Positions 11,495 to 20,588 of a stretch of 64,000 nucleotides of DNA are shown one piece after another; position 1 is the first letter of the stretch; every line of letters starts with the position of its first letter. Location: NCBI GenBank assembly GCA_002049455.2, contig KV919104.1, positions 1 to 64,000 of the forward strand. The letters run 5' to 3'. The position numbers and the translations under genes were made by a program. Under the pieces are notes generated by a model. That model was not told the origin of the DNA. It did not search any database and was given only the letters and a program-made list of their open reading frames with translations. This DNA comes from Porphyra umbilicalis (Eukaryota > Rhodophyta > Bangiophyceae > Bangiales > Bangiaceae).

Positions 11495-13114
11495 TCCCCC
11501 CCCGCCGCTGTCTGCCGCCGCCGCCGCCGCCGCCGCCGGGTACCGCCCGAGCGCCTCGGCGCAGGCGGCGAGGACCGCGTCAATGGCCGCCACCTCGTTT
11601 TCCTCGCTCACTGGCAACGCCATAAACCCCCACACCTCGGACCGGAAGACGGCTTCGAGGAGGAACACGTCGGCGCCGCCGAGCATGACGAGGCGGAGGA
11701 AGGGCATCAGGTCTGGCGGGGGCGTCCAGCTGTCGCGCCCCCACGCGTCGGCCGCGGCGGCATTGTCGTCTGCCTCGGCGTCGGCGCCGTCACCACCGCC
11801 GTCGCCGTCGTCGTCGCCGGCCGACGCCGGGGCGGCGGCCAGCGGAAACACCCGGCGCTCCCCGTCCTCGTCCTCATCATCCCCCCCCGCCTCCCCCGGG
11901 TAGGCGTACGTTTCGAGAATGTCGAGCTTGTCGTCCACCTGCCCGTCGTCGGGCGACAGGCCAAATGACAAGCCGACGACGCCCCCGCCGTCACCATCGT
12001 CCGCCCCGGACGCGGGCACCGCCACGAGGCCCGCCTCGAGGAACCAGTCGCGGAAGGAGCGGCCGTCTGCCTCAGCCTGCGCCGTCACGCCAGCGACGGT
12101 GGCGCCCGCCGGCAGCCCACCGGAAGGGGTGGACAGCTGCACGACTTTGGTGCGCCCAAAGAGGCCGGTGCCGACAATGTCCACCGCTCCTGCGGCGGCG
12201 GCAGCAGCCGTGCCGCCGCCGTCGCCGCCGTCGCCGCCGCCGCCCGTCGTCGCCGTCGCCGCCGCCGCCGCCGGCACGACGACCGTCGCCAAGTCGACGC
12301 CCGGCGCCAGCACCAGCGGGTAGTCTGGGAGGCACACGGCACGCTCCACAACCACCGCCGCCGACCACGCGTACGCGGCGGCCGTGTAGACGTCTGCCGG
12401 AAAGGCGTCGCGGTCCGCCACGAGCACCGCCGTGTCAATCGCCGCAAACTCGGCCGCGACTTCGGCGGCCATCCGCGCCGCCTGCGCGCCGAGCACAGAC
12501 CCGTCGAGGCGGGCGCGCTCGGCCTCCCCCCACAGCAGCGGCACGTCGAGGTCGGCGGCGCGGGGGAGGCCCGCCACGTAGGCGGCGAGGACGGGGCCCC
12601 CCGCGGCGGCGGCGGGCGCCGACCGCAGGCGGATCAGCGCCAACGACAGCAGCGCGTAATCGTCGAGGAGGGGGGAGGGCGCGTGGGGGGGGAGGAGATT
12701 GTCGGCGGCCTCGGGGGTGAGGAGGGCGCCGACGGGGAGTTGGAGGAGGGCCACCCGGGAGCCGGGCACCGCCGACGTGGCGGCGAGCACCGCCCGCCCG
12801 CGGGGCGACGGGCGAACGGTGAGGGCGGGGGAGACGGTGCCGCTGGCGGCGGTGATGGCGGCGAGGAGGTCCGTGGCGGCAGCGACGGGGGGGGGGGTGG
12901 TGCCCGCCGCGACCATGGTCGTGGGTGGGACGGCGGAGGGGGCGCAGCCGCCGCCAGCCGGTGGCCGAGAGGTGGCGCGGCCGACGGCAGCCGATCCCCA
13001 CCGGGCGGGGGGGAAGGCGGAGCATGTCCGCAGGGCAGACGTCGTGCGGGCGGACCGGTGGGTTAGAGGAGAGGAGCCTGCCGGGGCCAAAAAGGCCACC
13101 CGTGGGGTCACCAT
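11231..13114 (-). CDS. SET-domain protein of the Rubisco LSMT / pTAC14 type, probably plastid-targeted
   Basis: The chosen start is the ATG at 13114; it opens an N-terminus (MVTPRVAFLAPAGSSP, then Thr/Ser/Arg/Ala-rich) that looks like a plastid transit peptide. The open frame continues upstream but without a good ATG. The body has the layout of plant Rubisco large-subunit methyltransferase relatives: a split SET region with an insert (LLWGEAERARLDGS near 12535-12490, then the CLPDYPLVLAPGVDLA segment near 12338-12291), an acidic spacer, and a C-terminal Rubisco LSMT substrate-binding domain (LPVSEENEVAAIDAVLAAC near 11620-11560; AALRACAAYFERERETLDS near 11410-11355). Family members methylate lysines of plastid proteins such as Rubisco or aldolase. 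Odd: the usual Asn-His of the SET core and the GEE..YG block are not recognisable, so it may be catalytically inactive or very divergent, as in pTAC14-like proteins. Length is 627 residues, longer than the usual about 480-500 because of Gly/Ala/Asp inserts. Confidence 0.75.
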
Positions 13115-15300
13115 CCCCACGAGGGGGTTGGCCGGCAGAGCGGGGTGGCTTCCACAAGGGAACGGACGCCTCTTGAGAAAAGGGAACAAGGCGGGTGCTC
13201 AGGGGACGCCCAGAGACAGCGTCGACCGATGTCGATGCCGGTGTCTGGGCGTTGGTTGCACACGATGCCACGAGCACGATGGCGTTGGAGATCCGGCCCT
13301 CCAGCTCTACTGTATTGCGCTGGAACACATCGCTAAGATCTATATGTGTGGCGGGTGACGATACACTGCGGGTCGGTATTTCATCGCTGGGATAGTTCTA
13401 AATTTGCCGGCTTGTAAATCTATAACGAGTAGACGCGAAAGAATGTTTTGGGATAGCCATGCAAAGCTCCTGTGAGATGGCCTCAGCATGATTCGAAGGA
13501 TCATGTGCACAAAAGTTCCGTGGATCAGCGAAAATCCTACATTTCAGATTGCCTGATTCTCGAGTGACCTCTGTGATTCGGCAGTTCATCACTACAGTTC
13601 TGGACTCGTTCAACGGATCATCTTCGGGACTGACTCTGGGATCGTTCCAGAAGCAGTGTCATCCTGACCCACAGATCATCTCGGGGACTGTCATTCGAAC
13701 AAAATGTGAGGACTTGTTCAACTGATAGTCTGACTGCCTCTTCCGCAAACAAAATGTCTGCCTATTTCGTCAACAGTGTGAACACAAACCTGTGGACATT
13801 TTCTTCGTTCAGAGCAATGCTCAACTTGCAATCTGACACATCACTCATGCGCTTGAGAAACTGGTGCGAGTGCTTCTGAACCGTATTGAACCAGGGGATT
13901 GCGAGTTCGGGACGTGCTGTGTTAGGACGAAAGGGGACGAGATTGCCACTGAGCTGAGAACGAATTTACTGCGCGTACAGGAGACCCAATCATTGATAAA
14001 TCGGGACTGGGTGCGTCCGGGACTTCACGGTATTCTCGATGTGCGAGCCGACGCATGTTTACCCAGTTCCCGTCCCCTCTGCGCCGGGAAACAGCGTGTC
14101 GGTCGCACGACTACCAAGTAACATTGAGGTTCCCTCTGCACACGCTTTGTGGCCCAGGAGCGACGCCCCATGGGCAGGTCTTGCTCTCTGATCGGTTTCG
14201 GCAGACCCTCCTCACGACGTCACTCGAAGTAGTCTAGGCTATCATCTACGATCGAGTCCTTGAGGCAGGAATCTAGATCAATCTTGCGCACTCGTTCACT
14301 CAATCTATGACGACGATCCCCAGGATGATTGTACTCCGACGCCAGGATAGTCCTGAGCACGATCCTCAGGATGATCTTACTCCCACTTCAGGACAGTTCT
14401 CAGCACGATACGCAGAACGATTAGAACCAGCGAATCGGAAAGATCCTTCATGAGCATGGGGCAGCAACTTCGCCGGACAATTGCCAAATCTGCAGGTGCT
14501 GGTGTGAGGATAATTCCCACTGAATATCGGTGCAGATGGTATTCGAGCACTTCTGAACTCCACTGCGGGCTCTGTCTCAGAGATCAACAAAAAGTGGGCA
14601 TCATTTGATCGCATGATCGATGTGCGACTGTTCTGCGAACCATCGGTGGGCGTGTTCGAATCTCGCAGTTCCCAGGTTTAAGGAATCGGGGACAAAACGC
14701 TGTGTAGAATCCTCATTTTTTGTGGCACGACACATTCTGAGTTAGACCCACCAAACGACTCATCTCAACAAGAGCTTTCGATCGCGCTTGGTCGCGAGTC
14801 CGAAAGACCGATGGTCGCGGAGTATTGGCCAATGTAAAAAATGTTCATCTCCGAAGCGACTTTCGGAATCGAGGCCTGCTGCCTCTCAGAGGGCGATTCC
14901 CCCAGGCGACTTTAGGATGACCGAATCTTCGAAGCAGGCTATCTCGGTTCGACCGTCGAGGAAAAGATGAGGATTCTATCGCCGTCCGCCACATATTGAA
15001 TGTTTTCTTTTTGGCTCAGGTGGTGGACCCCCTTGAATCCGCGAATCTTGGGCCACACCGTGCAATGATGTAACTTGTAAGTATTTTCCTGTGTGTTATG
15101 CAAAGCGCAAGTGCCACGTACGTGTCCCCACAACGAGGCGCTCCTCAAGAGCCGCCCGCATCACCGGTGAAGTGATGCCCCATCAGGTCTCCCCCCGTCG
15201 TTGCATGCACGCCAAGCTCCCCACCCTATGTCTCACCGGGAGAGGGCTGTCTTACGAGGCAGTGTAGACGCTCAGAGCTTTTAATCGTTGTAGAAAATGC
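13115..15300. other. Gene-poor region of mixed composition
   Basis: After the 5' end of the LSMT-like gene, GC content falls sharply from about 13300. No reading frame with a recognisable domain is present. Apart from one 46-bp tandem duplication and a loosely repeated GATCATCT(T/C)-GGGACTG motif (13615 and 13675), I see no structure. It may be decayed repeat DNA, plus promoter sequence of the LSMT-like gene near its start. Confidence 0.5.
14321..14412. repeat. 46-bp tandem duplication
   Basis: Two adjacent 46-base units (14321-14366 and 14367-14412) begin CAGGATGAT and end near CAGCACGAT or GAGCACGAT, with several substitutions between them. Confidence 0.75.
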
Positions 15301-16725
15301 TCACGTTGTCTTGCCTTGTGCGGGGGCGGCCGTGAGGTCGCGCGCCGACTCTAGTCGCTTAGCGCGGCTGCCCATGTAGCTGATGCCGCGGGGCATCACC
15401 TTGGGCATGTCCTTGGGCGTCTTTTGGTTCTCCTTGCTACCGCCCTCGCTGTCATAGTCGCCCGCCTCTTCGTCCGAGCGCGCCGCCATCTCCTCCTCCT
15501 CCTCCAGCCCAATGACCCGCTTCCGCCCGTACGCGTCCCGGTCGACCCAGTTGTCCATCCACACCGAGTCGACGCCCCCAAACGCCGACCGCTTCCCCCA
15601 CACAAAGCTGCTCGCGTGGAGGATAAAGACGGAGGAGAGGCTGCCCTTGCGGGACGCCAACCCCAGCTTGAGCGTGTCCAGCGACACGACGCCCCGCTTC
15701 AAGCCGCTCAGCGGGACGGGGACCATGAAGAGCTTCCCGCCGGGCCGCGCAAACTTGAACGCCGATGCGGACGTTTGCACAAAGCCGAGCGGCACGTGGC
15801 CGCCCATCGCCACGTCCCCATAGTGAAAAAACTCAATCCGGAGCCCCCGGTTCTCATTGTTCCCATACAGCCGCTCGGCGGGCAGCGACGCGCACTCCCA
15901 GGTCGTGGCTGACAGCCCGTCGCGCGCCACACACGAGATGACCTCGGACCGGTAGACGGGCGTCCAGTCCTCATCCGCCACGCCATTTACAATGGCGCGG
16001 TAGAGGACGTAAAACACCTTTCGGCCGGGGGGGAGGCAGGCGACCGCCGCAGCGGACGCGGCCTTGGCGTCGACGGCTCCCGGCGTGACACCCCTCTGGG
16101 AAATGCGCTTGGAGCCCCGCCGCGCCCGCCGGTCGGCACTGCTGCCGGTGGGGGACACGGGCAGGCTGGCACGGCGGGCCTTGCCGCGTGGTGTGGTCGC
16201 CTGCTCAGCGACTTCGGGCCCGTGGAGGCCCGCCGGCCCCGCCGCGTCTGCGTCCGACGTGATGCCAATGGTGATGTTGAACATGTGGGGTGGGGACGCG
16301 CGGGTGATCACCTCCCCGCAGAGGATGAGGCAGCCGAGGCGCTCATCGGCTTTGCCCGACTTGTCGCGGAGCACCCGCTCGATAACCCCGTCCCGCTTGT
16401 CGAGGATGCGTTCCAGCGTAAAGTCCGCACCGCCAAGGCGGGGGTGTTTGGACAACTCGGCGCTCTTGCGGCCGTCGTACGAGGCGATGGCGACCTTGTA
16501 GGCGCGGTCGGTGTCGGACGCGTCGTGGAGGGGCAGCTCAAAGGAGGTGACCCACGCGGGGTTGGCGTCATTGTATACAATCTCCGTGCGCGCCACTTCC
16601 TCCCAGTGGCCGGGGGAGGACGGCGTTAAAAGGGCGGCAAACGGGTCAAGCAGCCGTCCGCGTAGACCAAAGGCCGCAACCTTGACCTCCACGTACCGGG
16701 ACGAGCTGCTGCTCCACCAGGCCAT
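15301..16725 (-). CDS. Copine-like tandem C2-domain protein
   Basis: The best start is the ATG at 16725 (MAWWSSSSSRYVEVKV), since the open frame further upstream is Pro/Arg/Ala-rich and lacks conservation features; this gives 474 residues. The first C2 domain (about residues 10-150) follows the copine C2A pattern: VEVKVAAFGLRG...DPF, ARTEIVYNDANPAWV, YKVAIASYD, SAELSKHPRLGGADFTLERI. A second C2-like domain covers about residues 230-400 (KVFYVLYRA, PVYRSEVI, LRIEFFHYGD). The C-terminal von Willebrand A domain of true copines is missing; instead there is an acidic Glu-rich and then basic tail. C2 domains bind phospholipid membranes, often with Ca2+, so a membrane-docking or trafficking role is likely. 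Some calcium-binding Asp positions look substituted, so Ca2+ dependence is doubtful. The gene has a single exon and keeps one frame throughout, unlike its neighbours. Confidence 0.75.
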   Translation of the reverse strand: MAWWSSSSSRYVEVKVAAFGLRGRLLDPFAALLTPSSPGHWEEVARTEIVYNDANPAWVTSFELPLHDASDTDRAYKVAIASYDGRKSAELSKHPRLGGADFTLERILDKRDGVIERVLRDKSGKADERLGCLILCGEVITRASPPHMFNITIGITSDADAAGPAGLHGPEVAEQATTPRGKARRASLPVSPTGSSADRRARRGSKRISQRGVTPGAVDAKAASAAAVACLPPGRKVFYVLYRAIVNGVADEDWTPVYRSEVISCVARDGLSATTWECASLPAERLYGNNENRGLRIEFFHYGDVAMGGHVPLGFVQTSASAFKFARPGGKLFMVPVPLSGLKRGVVSLDTLKLGLASRKGSLSSVFILHASSFVWGKRSAFGGVDSVWMDNWVDRDAYGRKRVIGLEEEEEMAARSDEEAGDYDSEGGSKENQKTPKDMPKVMPRGISYMGSRAKRLESARDLTAAPAQGKTT

Positions 16726-19700
16726 GGCGGTGGCCCGGCAGGGCGGGACGGTGGGGGGGGGGGGTGGGTGGGAGGGGGAGCTCCCGACCGCCGGCGAGAA
16801 GGGTCGCGGGAGTGGGAGGGTCGCAAAGAAGAGGGCACGCGCGGTGGGACGGCGGTGGGAGGGGGCGAGGGGAGGATGGCGGCCGCGGCGGCGCGTGGCT
16901 GCTTCGTCACCGTCAGGCCGCCGCGCCTGCCGCACCTGCCGCACTGGCCACCCCCCGCCCCGGTTGGTGCGTCGCGTCCGCCGCGCGCTCGGGCGGGAGC
17001 GCGCGCACGATGGGAGGCCGCTCGGCTCCGACCGCCGTTGGCCCACCCACCCCAGAGGCACTGCCTCGAGGGCGGCCGCACTCCACAGACACCCCCCGGA
17101 CACGTGCCACCCGGGCACAAGAGTTGTTGGTGGTGTGCCACGCGCCGTGAAACGGAGAGGGGGGGGGGTGAACGATGCAAGGAGGACGGCGGATGGGGTG
17201 GCAGTGGGCAGGGGGGGGGAGGGAAGGGGATGGGAGGAAACGCAAGTGACCCACCTCACCTCGCAAAACAAGCGGCGTGTGGGTGGCGCCAGCGGCGGCG
17301 GCGGCGCCGGCGGCGACGGCGACGGCAGCGGCGGCGGCGGCGCCCCCGCAGCGGGCGCGTCGGGGGCGCGAGGCGAGCCGCGGCCAGTGAGGTTCCCCAA
17401 CGCAGCCCGCGCCTCACGTCGCAACCTCCCGCCCCACCCGAACCACTAGAGTCGGTACCGTGACCGGTTACGCGTGCCGCCAAGGCCGCCTGTAACAGCG
17501 CTGCCACCAAGACGGCACGCGGTCGCTCTGCCACGCCGCGCACCATCGGCCGCGCAAACGGCGCTCGCACGCACGCCGGTCGGGGCTGGGGCGGCGAGCA
17601 AACGGGCGAGCGGGGCCGTCGCCAATCCGCGCCGCCCACGCGCCACGGATGGCGCGGGGTGCCACGCGCCAGTGACGGCGCCCCAGGGTCGGCCGGCGGG
17701 CCGCGCGTCCCCCGTTTTTGTTTCCACAGCCCCCGCCCAACCACCGTCGCCGTGGGCCCCTGCAAAGCGTCACCACCGTTGGCGTCGGCAGCCGCTCGGG
17801 CGGGTGAAATGGTCCGACAAGGTGGCCGCAGGGGGGGGGGGGGGGGGGGGAGTGGAGCGGCGTGAGCTCAAAGGACCCCCACACGCACACAGGCGGAGCT
17901 GTATGCGCTCAGACACAGGCGGCGCTGCGGCTCGTCGCACCAGACGAGAAATGTGTGGCGGCCGCAACGGCCGGTCCAGCCGACGCCCCACGCGGCGGCA
18001 CGAACAGAGCGGCGGGAGGGAGGGGGAATGGCTCGGTGACAGAAGGTCAATCCCCCGCCCCCACCAGCCGTTTTGGCTGAAAAGGTGGGTGGGGCGGGTG
18101 GGTAGCCCACCCGCCGGCGATGAGCGGGCTCTGTACGAGGGGGCTCAGAGCTGGAGGGACACTCTCCTCCACGTCCTCTGGATGCCACCCACAGCAACTT
18201 TTTTCGCGGTGCTGCGTGCCTCGCGAAGCCTCCTTCCCGCCCCCCTCCCACCCCCCCTTTGCAATCGCGTTTTTCTGCCAGTGTGCGGACGGCGGAGCAA
18301 GGCCGCCGATTGTTGTTTGTTTGTGTGGTGGTGGCGGCGGAGCCACACGAGCTTTGGCCAGCGCAGACCACGCCGGCGTTCCGCGCGCCGATTGGTGGGT
18401 GCCAGCTGGGAAGGATACCTCAGCAGTCTGGCCGCTCCGTCATGGCGCTGTGGGGATCTGCCTCGCCCCCCACCGTGTGGCGAGGCACTGTCGGCGGGTC
18501 GTAACGTGCGCTTCGCACGCTCTGCTGCAAGCGATGCTGACCAATAGGAGAGCAAAATGGGTGGCGGCGGAGGTGAGGTGGATGACCATCGCTGGCCTCT
18601 CACGAGGGCAGCCGCGGCCGATTCAATATCATGAGCTGCAGGACGCGTGGAGCACCCCTTGTGCTGTGTAAGTTGGACGTGGTCGTACTGCCTATTGAAC
18701 TGGTCCGGAGACATCAGGGTGGCGCGGCAGCGGCGTGTCGGGAAGGCGAGTCTGGGGTGGTGGGACCAGTCAGCCGCCAGGCGGCACCCCAGTAGCCAAG
18801 CGAAGCACCTGTAGCAAGGTCTGTGTCCGCCCTCAGAGGGGAGACCGTTGGGCGCGCGGCAAACCAGCGACGAAGGGTGACACGGGCAGGGATTGTTTGT
18901 AGAAGACCGCCCAAGTCGTCGTCGAGGAGCACTCTGGCGGGGTCTCGGAGGTGCTGTCTGTGGCTTGGGCGGCACGGGAACGCCCTTTCCTCTGTACGCG
19001 TGGTGGAGCGCCTGCGTACGTGGTCAACGGGCATGCGCCTGCGGTGCGTCAGCCGACGCCGTGCTTTCTCAGTTATCCCTTGTCTGCTGCCGACCCAGAG
19101 TTGGTGGAAGAGCAATACCTATCTGGGCGGCACGGGAGCGGACTTGCCCAGTGCGTTGGCGGTCACGATGGGCGGGGCTCCGTGAGCGCCACGACAGGTG
19201 GGACGGCGAAGCCCCGTTTGAGACGGGGCGTGAAACTCCCGGGGGGCAGAGTGACCCGGCTGTCCTTTGTAGTGGGGTGCGTGCTTGTGTTTGCTCTGGG
19301 TACGCGGGGCGCGCGCAGCGCGGCCAGCGGGGACGAGCGCGGCGAGGCGGTTGGGGGAGACGCGGCGGCTCGCAGTGCATGAGGCGGTTGAGGAGGATGA
19401 TGCAGCGCGGTGGGGGGTGTACGAGGGGCGGACCCACCGCCACTCATAGGGTGGAAGACAGCAGCCTGTGGCTTTCAGCTGCTTGGAGGCTGGACGGCAG
19501 AGGGCTACTCTCGCCGTTTCCCGGCCGCGACCCCGTCTTTGGCGCCTCGGGCCCTCTTTCATGCGACACCTGTGTCCGAGCCGTGGAAACGAGTTTTCAG
19601 TGCGAGCTGCGTCTCAGCGAGACCCTTTCGTGCGCGAGGCCCTGCTGTTGGGTGCCTGTGGGGCGGGTGCTCGTCTCACAAGGATGCACGCAAAGTCTGG

Positions 19701-20240
19701 ATCCACAAGTCAAAGCCTGGCATATCTCAGAGACCACTGCGGGGTCTCCCCATTCTCCACAGCCGAGGGGAGCTCCCGGGGCCGCGGCGGGCGGTCCTTG
19801 CACCAACCCCCACGGAGCTGCGGGGTGAACCCCCCGGTGGGGCACCCGTCGCACCATTGGTCGGTGGCGTACTTTTGTTTGTCGCCGTGATGACCCCCCT
19901 CAGGCCCATGCATGCCCCGCCCCACCGGGCCTCGGTGGTTGCGATTTCCCCCGTCTGCCGCCGACGCACGCCGCAGCAGCACGGGCGCCGCGACGCGCGC
20001 GCCGCGTCGAGCGGCGCGGCGGTGCGGGTCGGCCGCGCTCGTGCGCCCCGCAGAGGCCGCGCGCGACGCACGAGCCGCGGGGCGGTCCCACGTTGCCGCG
20101 CGCCGCGCGTCGTGGGCGGTCGCGCTGACGCGCGGCGCGCACACGCCACCACTGGTTTGGGTGTGACGTAGTTGTTCCACCCGCGCACTTGTTGGACCCG
20201 TCGAGATCAAGTGCGCGCACGCATTCCGATTGGGGAGACG
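16726..20240. other. Long spacer without a recognised gene
   Basis: Composition is GC-rich up to about 18300, then more even, with a further GC-rich patch at 19970-20150. Long open frames occur on both strands, but none shows a domain or a convincing leader. The first few hundred bases are upstream of the C2 gene and the last few hundred upstream of the SNF2 gene. Non-coding or untranslated transcripts cannot be excluded. Confidence 0.45.
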
Positions 20241-20245
20241 TTTTT

Positions 20246-20315
20246 TTTGAAACGGTCAGAGTGGGACTTTTTTTTTTTTTTTTGAAACGGGCCAGGGCAC
20301 CCTGCTTTGAAACGG
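20246..20315 (+). promoter_or_regulatory. Three TTTGAAACGG motifs upstream of the SNF2 gene
   Basis: The 10-mer TTTGAAACGG occurs at 20246-20255, 20281-20290 and 20306-20315, with an inverted CCAAT (GATTGG, 20228-20233) just before. TTTGAA is the CHR sequence bound by LIN54/MuvB at mitotic promoters, and AACGG is the core bound by Myb/MYB3R proteins (plant MSA element). The cluster lies about 275 bases before the proposed start of a PICH-like translocase, a mitotic protein in other eukaryotes. The motif match is seen; the function is inferred. Confidence 0.5.
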
Positions 20316-20588
20316 ACACGGGGTCTCGACCTCGACGCGTGGTCGTGACCCCGCGTGCGCGGCGGTCCCCAGCGCCGGCCCTGCAGCGTGCCTACAGGAC
20401 ACCCCCGCCACACCGGCCCGTCGCCTCGGCCGTTGGTGCGCCGCCGTCCCCCGGTGGTTCTCTCGCGCCGTCTTGGCCGCGACCGCCGCCGACGCCCGCG
20501 CCGCCGCCACCTCGTGCGGACGGTGTGGCGGGTCGACCTGCGGGCCGCCCCCGGTCGTCCCCCGCCGCCGCTGCCTCGGACCCCCCCA

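Noticed and set aside
14640-14680. GTTCGAATCTC resembling a tRNA T-loop
   Set aside because: The flanking bases do not form a T-stem and no acceptor, D or anticodon arm can be drawn around it.
16726-17424. N-terminal extension of the C2 protein
   Set aside because: The open frame continues 233 codons upstream of the ATG at 16725 but is Pro/Arg/Ala-rich without features; MAWWSSSSSRYVEVKV directly precedes the C2 domain.
17474-18547. 357-codon plus-strand frame
   Set aside because: Arg/Pro/Ala-rich composition, no domain, and a similar frame exists on the other strand; no support as a gene.
19710-20210. Arg/Ala-rich frames in a GC patch
   Set aside because: Low complexity with no motif; more likely a GC-rich non-coding patch upstream of the SNF2 gene.
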